Shown here piece by piece: positions 16,205 to 24,672 of a stretch of 33,154 bases of DNA. Each line of letters begins with the position of its first letter. The stretch's first letter is position 1. This stretch comes from Roseicyclus amphidinii. Lineage in GTDB: Bacteria > Pseudomonadota > Alphaproteobacteria > Rhodobacterales > Rhodobacteraceae. A program made the translations under genes and the position numbers. The notes under the pieces were generated by a model. It was not told the origin of the DNA, did no database searches, and saw nothing but the letters and a program-made list of their open reading frames with translations. Location: NCBI RefSeq assembly GCF_030163755.1, contig NZ_JASJOE010000038.1, positions 1 through 33,154 of the forward strand, given 5' to 3'.

Positions 16205-17161
16205 TCAGTCGCGGGGGGCGGCGGCGCGGCGGAGGCGGTCGTTGATGGCGCGGCCGAGGCCGGTTTCGGGGATCGCGGCCACGCGGATCGCAGGGGCGTT
16301 GCGCTGGTCCGCGAGGGCGTCGGCCTGGTGGAGGATGGCGAAGAGATTGGTGGCGGCCTCTGCGAGGTCGCCGGTGGCGGAGAGGGTGAGGTCGCCCATG
16401 GTCGCACCGAAGCCGATGGTGATCTCACCGGGGTGCGGCGTGCCGCCGAGGTGCAGAGGCGCGCGCGGCGCGTAGTGGCTGGCGAGCTGGCCGGGGGCCT
16501 CGAGCCGTGCGCCGGGGGTGGTGTCGGCGACAAGCGGGCCGGTGAAAGGTTCGATCGCCTCGCGCGGCAGGCCGCCTTCGCGCAGGAGGCGGGTGGTGCT
16601 CTCGCCGGGGGCGAGGATGGTGGATTCGACGCCGACCGTGCAGGGGCCCGCGTCGAGGATCGCGGCGACGCGGTCACCGAGGCCGTCGCGGACATGGGCG
16701 GGCGTCGTCGCGCTGATCCGGCCCGAGGGATTGGCCGAGGGGGCGGCGACGGGGCCCTGCAGGCTGCGCAGGACGGCCTGCATCGCCGGATGGGCGGGGA
16801 CGCGGATCGCCACGGCCGGCAGGCCCGCGGTGACGGCGGGGGCAAGCCCGTGGCCGGGTTTCAGCGGCAGCACCAGCGTGAGGGGTCCGGGCCAGAAGGC
16901 GCGGGCCAGCGCCTCGGCCTGTGCCGGGAGGGTGGCGAGGGTCTGCGCCGTGGCGAGGTCGGGGACATGCACGATGAGCGGGTTGTGTGACGGCCGCCCC
17001 TTGGCGGCATAGATCGCGGCGACGGCTTCGGGCGCGGTGGCGTCGGCGGCCAGCCCGTAGACCGTTTCGGTCGGCAGCGCGACAAGGCGGCCCTCCTTGA
17101 GGAGGGCGGCGGCGCGGGTGTGCCCCTCGGGCGTGTCTGGCAGGATCTCGGGGGCTGGCAT
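16205..17161 (-). CDS. L-threonylcarbamoyladenylate synthase, Sua5 type
   Basis: Sua5/TsaC makes threonylcarbamoyl-AMP from threonine, bicarbonate and ATP for the universal t6A37 tRNA modification. The 318-residue product is the long Sua5 form: a YrdC domain (about 15-205) with LPTETVYGLAADA, KGRPSHNPLIVHV and PSANPSGRISATTP, then the smaller Sua5 C-terminal domain (about 225-318). The ATG at 17161 gives MPAPEILPDTPEGHTRAA; the frame remains open upstream to 17326 but that part is not family-like. It converges with ccrM and diverges from the acyl-CoA dehydrogenase, 149 bp away. Confidence 0.95.
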   Translation of the reverse strand: MPAPEILPDTPEGHTRAAALLKEGRLVALPTETVYGLAADATAPEAVAAIYAAKGRPSHNPLIVHVPDLATAQTLATLPAQAEALARAFWPGPLTLVLPLKPGHGLAPAVTAGLPAVAIRVPAHPAMQAVLRSLQGPVAAPSANPSGRISATTPAHVRDGLGDRVAAILDAGPCTVGVESTILAPGESTTRLLREGGLPREAIEPFTGPLVADTTPGARLEAPGQLASHYAPRAPLHLGGTPHPGEITIGFGATMGDLTLSATGDLAEAATNLFAILHQADALADQRNAPAIRVAAIPETGLGRAINDRLRRAAAPRD

Positions 17162-17310
17162 CGCTCTGACGTGACGTTTCGGTTGATCGGGCGGCGCGGG
17201 CGGCCCTAGCTCAAGGCTGACCGGCCCGGCGTGGGTAGCGCGGAGCGCGCGCCCGTGCAATGACAGGGCCACGCAGACACGACATGCAGACACGGGGGGG
17301 GAGACGTGCC

Positions 17311-19014
17311 ATGCCCTATCGCGCACCTGTTGCCGAGTTCGAGTTCCTGTTGAGCCATGTGGTCGGCTATGACCGCGTCACCGCCACCGAGGCCCATGCC
17401 GAGGCGACGCCCGACATGGTCCATGCGCTGCTGACGGAAGCGGGCCGCATCTGCGAGGAGGTGCTGGCACCGCTCAACCGGGCGGGCGACATGACGCCTG
17501 CGCGGCTGGAGAACGGGGTGGTGCGGACCTCGCCCGGCTATGCGGACGGCTACCGCGCGATGGCCGAGGCGGGGATGACGGCGGTGTCGGCAGATCCGGA
17601 ATATGGCGGGCTTGGCCTGCCGCAGACTGTGACGACCTGCGTGAACGACATGGCGGGGGCGGCCTGCCTCGCGTTGCAGATGAACCCGCTGATGACGCAG
17701 GGCCAGATCGAGGCGCTGGAGAACCACGCGACCGACGGGATCAAGGCGCTTTACCTGCCGAAGCTCATCTCGGGCGAATGGTGCGGCACGATGAACCTGA
17801 CCGAGCCGCAGGCCGGGTCGGACGTGGGCGCGCTGAGCACGAAGGCAGAGCCGGCGGGCGACGGGACCTACCGGATCACGGGGCAGAAGATCTACATTTC
17901 CTGGGGGGATAACGATTTCACCGGGAATGTCGTCCACCTCGTCCTTGCGCGCCTGCCGGATGCGCCGAAGGGGACGAAGGGGATATCGCTTTTCCTCGTG
18001 CCGAAGCTGATCCCCGAGGCGGATGGCACGCCGGGCGTGGCCAACAGCCTGAAGGTCGTCAGCCTCGAGCACAAGCTGGGGCTGCATGGCAGCCCGACCT
18101 GCGTGATGCAGTATGACGGCGCGACCGGCTGGCTGATCGGCGAGGAGAACCGCGGCATGGCCGCGATGTTCACCATGATGAACAACGCGCGTCTGGGCGT
18201 GGCCGTCCACGGCGTGTCCATCGCCGATGCGGCGACGCAGGCGGCTGTCGCCTATGCGACCGACCGGACGCAGGGCAAGCCGCTGGTCGAGGGCGGCACC
18301 GGCACGATCCTCGATCACGCCGATGTGCGGCGGATGCTGATGGAGATGAAGGCCGAAACCTTCGCCGCCCGCGCCATGGCGCTGGACCTGGCGGTGTCGA
18401 TCGACCTTGGCCACGCGGGCGACGCGGCGCAGGCCGCGCGGGCCGCGGTGCTGACGCCCATCGCCAAGGCCTACGGGACGGAGACGGGGATCAAGCTGGC
18501 CAATATCGGGATCCAGGTGCATGGCGGCATGGGCTTCATCGAGGAGACGGGCGTGGCGCAATACCTGCGCGACGTGCGGGTCTCGGCGATCTACGAGGGG
18601 ACGAACGGCATCCAGGCGATGGACCTTGTCGGGCGCAAGATGATGGATGGCGGCGCGGCGATCCACGCGCTGATCGACGCGGTCGAGGCCGAGGCCGAGG
18701 CGCATGAGATGGGCGCACCGGTGGCCGCGATGGCGGGCGCGCTGCGCGCGGCGACCGAGGACATGCTGGGGCGTGACCTGAACGACCGGTTCGGGGGGGC
18801 TGTGCCCTACCTGATGGGGTTCGCCCGTGTGATGGGGGCGCTCTACCACCTGAGGGCGGCCACGGCGGGCGACACTGCGGGCGACAGGATGCGCACCGCG
18901 CTGGCGCGGTTCTACATCGCGCGGCTTCTGCCCGAGGCGCATGGGCTTTTCGCGCAGGCGCGCGCGGGCGCGGCGGATCTTTACGACCTGTCGGCGGACG
19001 AGTTGGCGGCATGA
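17311..19014 (+). CDS. Acyl-CoA dehydrogenase family protein (DmdC-like)
   Basis: A 567-residue FAD-dependent acyl-CoA dehydrogenase of the long subgroup that includes DmdC (3-methylmercaptopropionyl-CoA dehydrogenase) and carries an extra C-terminal domain. Features: N-terminal MPYRAPVAEFEFLL, MNLTEPQAGSDVG (substrate/FAD region), KIYISWGDND, IQVHGGMGFIEE, and the catalytic base E429 in SAIYEGTNGIQAMDL. The C-terminal 100 residues are the helical domain of this subgroup. ATG 17311 has a GGGGGGAG-type ribosome binding site. Its stop overlaps the MBL hydrolase start (ATGA). DMSP-related activity cannot be claimed, since many paralogues act on other acyl-CoAs. Confidence 0.92.
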   Translation: MPYRAPVAEFEFLLSHVVGYDRVTATEAHAEATPDMVHALLTEAGRICEEVLAPLNRAGDMTPARLENGVVRTSPGYADGYRAMAEAGMTAVSADPEYGGLGLPQTVTTCVNDMAGAACLALQMNPLMTQGQIEALENHATDGIKALYLPKLISGEWCGTMNLTEPQAGSDVGALSTKAEPAGDGTYRITGQKIYISWGDNDFTGNVVHLVLARLPDAPKGTKGISLFLVPKLIPEADGTPGVANSLKVVSLEHKLGLHGSPTCVMQYDGATGWLIGEENRGMAAMFTMMNNARLGVAVHGVSIADAATQAAVAYATDRTQGKPLVEGGTGTILDHADVRRMLMEMKAETFAARAMALDLAVSIDLGHAGDAAQAARAAVLTPIAKAYGTETGIKLANIGIQVHGGMGFIEETGVAQYLRDVRVSAIYEGTNGIQAMDLVGRKMMDGGAAIHALIDAVEAEAEAHEMGAPVAAMAGALRAATEDMLGRDLNDRFGGAVPYLMGFARVMGALYHLRAATAGDTAGDRMRTALARFYIARLLPEAHGLFAQARAGAADLYDLSADELAA

Positions 19015-20057
19015 TCCAGACCCCCATCGAGACGGCCCCCGCCCCCGGCGAGGCGATCGAGGTTGCCGACGGTGTGCTGTGGCTGCGCATTCCGCTGCCG
19101 ATGGTGCTGGACCACGTCAACGCCTACGCGCTGCGCGACGGCGACAGCGATGGCTGGACGCTGGTCGACACAGGCCTCGACACCGGCAAGACCCGCGCCC
19201 TGTGGGAGGCGGCCTTGGCCGGGCCGCTGGCGGGGTTGCCGGTCAGGCGGCTGATCGTGACGCATCACCACCCCGACCACGTCGGGCTTGCCGGGTGGTT
19301 CCAGTCCCGCGGGGCGGAATTGTGCATGACGCGCACCGCCTGGCTGTCCGCGCGGATGCTGACGCTGGACGAACAGGCGGTGCCGAGCGCCGAGACGCTG
19401 GCCTATTGGCAGAGCGCGGGGATGGATGCCGAGACCTTCGAGGAACGCCGCGCCGCGCGGCCCTTCAACTTCGCCGACACCGTTCACCCGATGCCGCTGG
19501 GCTTCACGCGGCTGTCGGAGGGCGGCACGATCCGCATGGGCGGGCGGACGTGGGACATCCGCCTCGGGCAGGGGCACGCGCCCGATCACGCGACCTTCTG
19601 GAGCCGCGACGACGGGCTTGTGATCGGCGGCGATCAGCTTCTGGCGACGATCTCGCCCAATCTCGGCGTCTACGCGACCGAGCCGGAGGCCGACCCGGTG
19701 GCCGAATGGCTGGAGAGCTGCGCGGGGTTCCAACCCCACGCCCGGCAAGACCAGCTGGTGTTGCCGGGCCACAAGCTGCCCTTCACCGGCTTGCCCGACC
19801 GGCTGCGCCAGTTGATCGAGAACCACCATGGCGCGCTCGACCGGCTGCGCGATCACCTGGGCACGGGCGAGAAGACCGCCGCCGAGTGTTTCACGCCGCT
19901 GTTCAAGCGCCGGATCGACGCGGGCACCTATGGCCTCGCACTGGTCGAAGCGGTGGCGCATCTGAACCACCTGCATGCCCTTGGTGCGGTCACCCGGACC
20001 CGGCGCGCGGACGGGGCGTGGCTCTATCGCCTCGCCGCGGGGGCTGCGGCGCAGTGA
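19011..20057 (+). CDS. MBL-fold metallo-hydrolase (LACTB2/glyoxalase II-like)
   Basis: A 348-residue metallo-beta-lactamase-fold hydrolase. The binuclear zinc site is readable: H85-x-H87-x-D89-H90 in THHHPDHVG, a third His in GQGHAPDHATFW, the bridging Asp in VIGGDQLL and the last His in VLPGHKLPF. The C-terminal about 80 residues resemble the winged-helix-like extension of LACTB2-type enzymes (AVTRTRRADGAWLYRL). It is translationally coupled to the acyl-CoA dehydrogenase through an ATGA overlap, which suggests hydrolysis of a related thioester or lactone; that is inference. Confidence 0.9.
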   Translation: MIQTPIETAPAPGEAIEVADGVLWLRIPLPMVLDHVNAYALRDGDSDGWTLVDTGLDTGKTRALWEAALAGPLAGLPVRRLIVTHHHPDHVGLAGWFQSRGAELCMTRTAWLSARMLTLDEQAVPSAETLAYWQSAGMDAETFEERRAARPFNFADTVHPMPLGFTRLSEGGTIRMGGRTWDIRLGQGHAPDHATFWSRDDGLVIGGDQLLATISPNLGVYATEPEADPVAEWLESCAGFQPHARQDQLVLPGHKLPFTGLPDRLRQLIENHHGALDRLRDHLGTGEKTAAECFTPLFKRRIDAGTYGLALVEAVAHLNHLHALGAVTRTRRADGAWLYRLAAGAAAQ

Positions 20058-20139
20058 CCCCGGCCCGGAGGGCTGACAGGCGGCGCGCGATGGGCTATTC
20101 CACCTCAGCGAAATTGGACCCGAAACAGGGGGGAACGAC

Positions 20140-20280
20140 ATGGCAGACAACCAGCACAAGCCCGGTGAGATGGACATCACCGAACAGGAAAAGACCTTTG
20201 CCGGCTTCATGCGCTGGACGGTCAACATCGGGATCGTCTGCATCCTGATCGTGCTCTTCCTCGCGGTGTTCGCGCGATGA
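20140..20280 (+). CDS. ctaH: aa3-type cytochrome c oxidase subunit IV
   Basis: A 46-residue protein whose HKPGEMDITEQEKTFAGFM segment (residues 6-24) matches the Paracoccus subunit IV pattern HK.GEMDI....TFAGF. One TM helix follows (about 28-44). This subunit packs against the aa3 core with no known catalytic role. The start is supported by a GGGGGGAA ribosome binding site at about 20128-20135. The gene lies 14 kb from the ctaC-ctaE cluster, and its stop overlaps the start of the lipoprotein gene (ATGA), linking that unknown protein to the oxidase. Confidence 0.92.
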   Translation: MADNQHKPGEMDITEQEKTFAGFMRWTVNIGIVCILIVLFLAVFAR

Positions 20281-20930
20281 GCCTGATCCTGCGATTGGCG
20301 ACCGGGCTGGCCCTGGTCGGCCTCGTCGCAGGATGCGTGGCCGAAGAGGTCTCGGCCCCCCAGGCCGAGATCGAGGCCGCAAGCTACGCCACGAGCGGGC
20401 CGCCCACCGTGCGGCTTCTGACCATGGTGTCGAACCGCAACGGCAGCGGCGGCCATTCGGCGCTGGTGATAGACGGCGCCGAGCGGTTGGTGTTCGACCC
20501 CGCGGGCAGCTGGCATCACCCGCTGGTGCCCGAGCGCAACGATGTCCTTTTCGGGATGTCGCCGCAGCTGTTCGGCTTCTACATGGATTACCACGCGCGC
20601 GAGACCTACCATGTTCTCGTGCAGGAGATGCCCGTGACGCCCGAACAGGCGGCGGCGCTGTCGCGCGCGGTGCAGGTGCACGGCGCGGTGCCGCAAGCGC
20701 GCTGCGCGCGGTCGATCTCGACCCTGCTGTCGGGGGTGCCGGGCTTCGAAACCATCCGGCCGACATGGTTCCCGGTGAACCTGAGCGAGCAATTCTCCGA
20801 ACTGTCCGGCGTGACCGAGGACCGGGTCTACGACGATGATTCGGACGACAACCTCGAGCTGTTGCAGGCGCAGGCCCGCGCCGCCCGCACCCGCGAGATC
20901 GCGGCCGCCGCCGCCTCCGACGACGGATAA
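20277..20930 (+). CDS. Lipoprotein of unknown function, possibly permuted papain-like
   Basis: A 217-residue protein with a type II signal peptide: LVGLVAGC with the lipid-modified cysteine at C20. The mature domain has GSGGHSALVIDG (H60), FDPAGSWHHP, ETYHVLVQEMPV and ARCARSISTLLSG (C143), then an acidic stretch (YDDDSDD) and a helical tail. A His in a GHxxL/I strand followed later by Cys at the start of a helix is the order seen in permuted NlpC/P60-like (YaeF/LRAT-type) hydrolases; I propose this only as a hypothesis. It starts within the ctaH stop codon and is followed by a strong bidirectional terminator. Confidence 0.85.
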   Translation: MSLILRLATGLALVGLVAGCVAEEVSAPQAEIEAASYATSGPPTVRLLTMVSNRNGSGGHSALVIDGAERLVFDPAGSWHHPLVPERNDVLFGMSPQLFGFYMDYHARETYHVLVQEMPVTPEQAAALSRAVQVHGAVPQARCARSISTLLSGVPGFETIRPTWFPVNLSEQFSELSGVTEDRVYDDDSDDNLELLQAQARAARTREIAAAAASDDG

Positions 20931-20969
20931 CCCGACCGCTTGCGGGCCGGGCGACGGAAGGCAAAACAA

Positions 20970-20996
20970 AACCCCCGGGGCGTGGCCACGGGGGTT
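20970..20996. terminator. Bidirectional terminator between the lipoprotein gene and rpsU
   Basis: AACCCCCG (20970-20977) pairs with CGGGGGTT (20989-20996), with an 11-nt loop. TTCTTTTCTTT follows on the plus strand, and the minus strand reads into TTTTGTTTTG. It therefore serves both convergent genes. Confidence 0.85.
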
Positions 20997-21030
20997 CTTT
21001 TCTTTCGGGATCGCGTCGACGATCCGGCCT

Positions 21031-21237
21031 TCAGAGAAGCCCTTCGCGCTGCAATTTCTTGCGCGCCAGCTTGCGGGCACGGCGGACGGCCTCGGCCTTC
21101 TCGCGCGCTTTCTTGACCGAAGGTTTCTCGTAATGTTGCTTGAGCTTCATTTCACGGAAAACCCCCTCGCGCTGAAGTTTCTTCTTCAGGGCGCGAAGTG
21201 CCTGATCGACGTTGTTGTCGCGAACACTGACCTGCAT
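21031..21237 (-). CDS. rpsU: 30S ribosomal protein bS21
   Basis: A 68-residue basic protein starting [27 protein letters not shown], the standard alphaproteobacterial bS21 sequence, with the C-terminal Arg/Lys helix ([10 protein letters not shown]). bS21 is a small-subunit protein near the anti-Shine-Dalgarno site that aids translation initiation. A GGAAGGTGGT-type ribosome binding site precedes the start, a promoter is visible about 50 bp upstream, and the bidirectional terminator lies 35 bp after the stop, so it forms a single-gene unit. Confidence 0.97.
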   Translation of the reverse strand: MQVSVRDNNVDQALRALKKKLQREGVFREMKLKQHYEKPSVKKAREKAEAVRRARKLARKKLQREGLL

Positions 21238-21289
21238 TCTGGTGTCACCACCTTCCTAAGTTAGAGTTGCGTTGAAAGCAGGAGGTGGC

Positions 21290-21318
21290 CGTATAGCAAA
21301 GCCCCCCTAACTTGTCTA
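21290..21318 (-). promoter_or_regulatory. Putative sigma-70 promoter of rpsU
   Basis: On the minus strand TAGACA (21313-21318) and TATACG (21290-21295) are separated by exactly 17 bp, matching the -35 and -10 hexamers in 5/6 and 4/6 positions. The predicted start would be about 45 bp before the rpsU ATG. Confidence 0.55.
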
Positions 21319-21351
21319 CTGTCGCCAGCACAGCGAGGAACGGGGGCACGC

Positions 21352-22053
21352 ATGACCGAAACGACCGATCACACGCCTGACTCGATGGCCCGCCTGGTCG
21401 AGGCGGCGCTGATGCATGTGCCCTTTGACGGCTGGTCCGAGGCGAGCTTCAAGGCCGCCGCCGGTGACGCCGGCATGACGGTGGCCGAGGCCCGCGCGAT
21501 CTGCCCCCGCGGGGCGGTCGATCTGGCCTTGGCCTTCCACGCGCAGGGCGATGCGGCGATGGTGGCGAAGCTGGCCGAGACCGACCTGACCGCGCTGCGC
21601 TACAGCGACCGTGTGGCCTTTGCGATCCGCACCCGGCTGGATCTGGTCGAGCATGACAAGGAAGCGGTGCGCCGCGGCGTGACGCTGTTTGCGCTGCCGA
21701 TGCACGCCGCCGACGGCGCAAGGGCGCTGTGGCAGACGGCGGATGCGATCTGGACCGCGTTGGGCGACACCTCGGACGATCTGAACTGGTATACCAAGCG
21801 CGCGACGCTCTCGGGGGTCTATTCCTCGACCGTGCTCTACTGGCTGGGCGATCAGTCGATGGACCATGCCGCGACCTGGGCCTTTCTGGAACGGCGGATC
21901 GACGACGTGATGCGCTTCGAGCGGGCGAAGAAGGCCATGCGCGAGAACAAGCTCCTGAAGCCGCTGATGGCCGGGCCGGAATGGCTGGCCGCCCGCGTGA
22001 AGGCACCGGGCAAGGGCGCGCCTGCCGACCTGCCGGGCCGCTGGCGCGGCTGA
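21352..22053 (+). CDS. COQ9 family ubiquinone biosynthesis protein
   Basis: COQ9 proteins are lipid-binding, TetR-like-fold proteins that present ubiquinone intermediates to the hydroxylase COQ7. The 233-residue protein has the family blocks VPFDGWSEASFKAAA, CPRGAVDLALAFHAQGD, DLNWYTKRATLSGVYSSTVLYWLGD and the C-terminal amphipathic region FLERRIDDVMRFERAK. It is divergent from rpsU. Ubiquinone is used by the aerobic respiratory chain that feeds the oxidase encoded nearby, but the genes are not in one operon. Confidence 0.93.
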   Translation: MTETTDHTPDSMARLVEAALMHVPFDGWSEASFKAAAGDAGMTVAEARAICPRGAVDLALAFHAQGDAAMVAKLAETDLTALRYSDRVAFAIRTRLDLVEHDKEAVRRGVTLFALPMHAADGARALWQTADAIWTALGDTSDDLNWYTKRATLSGVYSSTVLYWLGDQSMDHAATWAFLERRIDDVMRFERAKKAMRENKLLKPLMAGPEWLAARVKAPGKGAPADLPGRWRG

Positions 22054-22143
22054 GGGGCCTTTGGGCGCGGCAACGCCGCCCTTGCCGTGCCGGGCGCATG
22101 CCGTCATCCCTTGGACCTGAGACAGGGAGACGGAGGGCACCCC

Positions 22144-23124
22144 ATGACCGACATGATGCGCGCGATCGAGATCAGCCAACCCGGCGGGCCGGAGGTGCTG
22201 GTGCCCTGCACGCGGCCCATCCCGGTGCCCAAGGCCGAACAGATCCTGATCAAGGTGGATCATGCCGGCGTGAACCGCCCCGACGCGCTGCAACGCGCGG
22301 GGGCCTATGACCCGCCGCCCGGCGCCTCGGACCTGCCGGGGCTGGAGGCCGCGGGCACTGTCGCCGCCGTCGGGCCAGGCGTGAGCCGCTGGCGCGTCGG
22401 CGACGCGGTCTGCGCGCTGCTGCCGGGCGGGGGATATGCCGAATACGCCGTCACGCACCAGGATCACGCCTTGCCGGTGCCCGATGGCCTGAGCATGGCC
22501 GAGGCCGCGGCGCTGTGCGAAACCGCCTTCACCGTCTGGTCCAACGTCTTCATGCGCGGCGGGCTGACAGGCGGCGAGCGGTTCCTTGTCCACGGCGGCT
22601 CGTCGGGGATCGGGACGACCGCGATCCAGCTCGCCCGCCATTTCGGCGCGCGGGTCTTCGCCACCGCCGGATCGGCCGGGAAATGCGCCGCCTGCGAGGG
22701 GCTGGGCGCGGAACGTGCGATCAACTACCGCGAGGAGGATTTCGTCGAGGTTCTGCGCGCCGAAGGCGGGGCCGACCTCATCCTCGACATGGTGGGCGGG
22801 GCTTACCTGCCGCGCAACGTGCGCGCGCTGGCCGATGACGGGCGGCTGGTGCAGATCGCCTTTCTGCAGGGGCCGAAGGTGGAGCTGAACTTCGCGCAGG
22901 TGATGGTGCGTCGGCTGACGATCACCGGCTCCACGCTGCGGCCCCAGTCGGACGCGGCCAAGGCCGCCATCGCGGCCGAGCTGGCAGACCACGTCTGGCC
23001 GCTTTACGCGGCGGGGCGCATCCGGCCGGTGATGGACGAGGTCTTCGCCCTCGACGACGCCGCGGCGGCCCATGCGCGGATGGAGGCGAGCGCGCATATC
23101 GGCAAGATCGTCCTGAAGGTCTGA
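22144..23124 (+). CDS. NAD(P)H quinone oxidoreductase, PIG3 family
   Basis: A 326-residue zinc-free medium-chain dehydrogenase/reductase related to human PIG3 (TP53I3) and QOR, which reduce quinones with NADPH. Features: N-terminal MRAIEISQPGGPEVL, HAGVNRPDALQRAGAY, GLEAAGTVAAVGPGV, the nucleotide-binding VHGGSSGIGTTAIQLAR and LDMVGGAYLPRN, and C-terminal SAHIGKIVL. No catalytic-zinc Cys/His set is present. ATG 22144 has GGAGGG 6 bp upstream. It follows the COQ9 gene by 90 bp on the same strand. Confidence 0.92.
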   Translation: MTDMMRAIEISQPGGPEVLVPCTRPIPVPKAEQILIKVDHAGVNRPDALQRAGAYDPPPGASDLPGLEAAGTVAAVGPGVSRWRVGDAVCALLPGGGYAEYAVTHQDHALPVPDGLSMAEAAALCETAFTVWSNVFMRGGLTGGERFLVHGGSSGIGTTAIQLARHFGARVFATAGSAGKCAACEGLGAERAINYREEDFVEVLRAEGGADLILDMVGGAYLPRNVRALADDGRLVQIAFLQGPKVELNFAQVMVRRLTITGSTLRPQSDAAKAAIAAELADHVWPLYAAGRIRPVMDEVFALDDAAAAHARMEASAHIGKIVLKV

Positions 23125-23210
23125 GGGCGCTGCCCGCGGTTTGACCCGATCTGCCCCAATTTCCGCCACGGTGACCGGCTTCGCCTTGGGAGACAGCGAG
23201 GGAGCCTCAG

Positions 23211-24047
23211 ATGCCCGATTTTTCGATGCCCGACCTCAGATTGCTTGGCGCGTTCGTCGCGCTACTGATCCTCGCGGCTGTCCTCAAGTCGCGCCGGTTC
23301 AAGGGCTGGCTGGGCGAGAAGGTCGTGGGCACCTATCTCAGACGGCATCTTGATGAAGCCGAGTATCACATCCTCGACGACCTTATCCTTCCCGCGCGCG
23401 ATGGGACGACACAGATCGACCATGTGGTCCTTTCCCGCTTCGGCATTTTCGTGATCGAGACCAAGAACATGGCGGGCTGGATCTTCGGGGATGCGGATCA
23501 GGCAAGCTGGACGCAGGTCCTTCATCGCAAGAAATCGCGGTTCCAGAACCCGCTCCGCCAGAACTACGGGCATGTGAAGACGATCGAGGCGCATCTCGGT
23601 GTTCAGCCCGGACAGGTCCACAATGTCGTTATCTTCACGGGCGATGCGGTCGCAAAGACGAAGATGCCCGCAAACGTGCTTTGGACGACCCGCGCGCTCG
23701 GTCGGTTCATTCGCGCGCAGTCCGCCGAGGTCATTCCGGCCGATCAGGTCGACGCGATGCGCGACCGCCTGCTTGCGCTGCGCATCGAACCTGGGCGCAA
23801 ATCCCGCGCCGCCCATGTCGAGATGGTCAAGGCGAAACAAGCGGCCAAGGGACAGGACGGCACCCGATGCCCGGCCTGTGGCGGTAACATGGTCCCTCGG
23901 ACCTCCCGCAAGTCGGGCGAAGCCTTCCTCGGCTGCACGAGTTATCCGCGGTGCAAGGGCACCCGGCCATCCGGCGCCCTGCCGGGGCGACCGCGTGCGG
24001 AGCCTATCCTTTCCCGAACGCCCGCCACCCCGCCGCGTAGCGGCTGA
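23211..24047 (+). CDS. NERD-domain nuclease-related protein with topoisomerase-type zinc finger
   Basis: A 278-residue protein: N-terminal TM helix (about 10-26), then a NERD domain (about 32-145) with a PD-(D/E)xK-like active site E36 in GEKVVG, D70 in QIDHVVLSRFG and E83-x-K85 in VIETKN, then a helical linker, and a C-terminal C4 zinc finger of the topoisomerase I type starting C220-P-A-C223 and closing with CTSYPRC. The function of such proteins is not well known; DNA cleavage or processing at the membrane is inferred. Codon use includes AGA, CTA, ACA and TTT more often than the neighbours, hinting at later acquisition. Its last 44 bases overlap the convergent phosphatidyltransferase gene. 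Confidence 0.88.
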   Translation: MPDFSMPDLRLLGAFVALLILAAVLKSRRFKGWLGEKVVGTYLRRHLDEAEYHILDDLILPARDGTTQIDHVVLSRFGIFVIETKNMAGWIFGDADQASWTQVLHRKKSRFQNPLRQNYGHVKTIEAHLGVQPGQVHNVVIFTGDAVAKTKMPANVLWTTRALGRFIRAQSAEVIPADQVDAMRDRLLALRIEPGRKSRAAHVEMVKAKQAAKGQDGTRCPACGGNMVPRTSRKSGEAFLGCTSYPRCKGTRPSGALPGRPRAEPILSRTPATPPRSG

Positions 24048-24615
24048 GGCCTGTCACCGCGCAGGCCGCGGCGAAGACCAGCGCGAGGACCGGGAAGGCC
24101 GCGGGGAAGACACAGAACAGCGCGAAGACCGCGATGGTCTCGGCCCCCTCAGTGAGACCGCCGAGGTAGTAGATGCCCTTCATCGGGTAGGCCTCGGCGG
24201 TCTGGCCGCGTTTCGCGGCGACCACGGCGAAGGCCAGGAAAGACGTGCCAGACAGCACGAAGCTGCAGATCAGCACCGCGCCCGGCAGCGCATTGGCCGC
24301 GGGGTCGGCCAGCACGAAGCCCAGCGGAAAGGCTGCGTAGAAGACGAAATCGAGCGCGATGTCGAGGAACGCGCCCCGGTCCGTCGGCCCGGTCACCCGC
24401 GCCACCGCGCCGTCCAGCCCGTCGGCCAGCCGGTTCAGCACCAGCCCCAGCAGCGCCAGCCAGAACAGCCCCAGCGCCGCCGCCCCCGCCGCCGCCAGCC
24501 CCACGGCACAGCCCGCCAGCGTCAGCTGGTCGGCACGGATGCCGCGCGCGGCAAGCCACTGGCCCGGCGGGGCCAGCAGGCGGCGTTGCAGCGGCAGAAG
24601 GGCGGCGTCGATCAT
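24004..24615 (-). CDS. CDP-alcohol phosphatidyltransferase family protein
   Basis: A 203-residue membrane enzyme of the family that transfers a phosphatidyl group from a CDP-alcohol to a second alcohol, as in phosphatidylglycerol phosphate or phosphatidylinositol synthesis. The signature is complete: D65-x-x-D68-G69-x-x-A72-R73, then G81-x3-D85-x3-D89 (RGAFLDIALDF). About five to six TM helices follow. The acceptor alcohol is not evident; sequence around YPMKGIYYLGGLTEG suggests a subfamily distinct from PgsA and PssA. It lies downstream of the HAD gene (57-bp gap, same strand) and its 3' end overlaps the NERD gene. Confidence 0.9.
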   Translation of the reverse strand: MIDAALLPLQRRLLAPPGQWLAARGIRADQLTLAGCAVGLAAAGAAALGLFWLALLGLVLNRLADGLDGAVARVTGPTDRGAFLDIALDFVFYAAFPLGFVLADPAANALPGAVLICSFVLSGTSFLAFAVVAAKRGQTAEAYPMKGIYYLGGLTEGAETIAVFALFCVFPAAFPVLALVFAAACAVTGLSRYAAGWRAFGKG

Positions 24616-24672
24616 GGCGCAGCTTTGGCCGCAGCGCGGCAGGCGGTCAATCGCGGTCGGATCACCTTGCCG

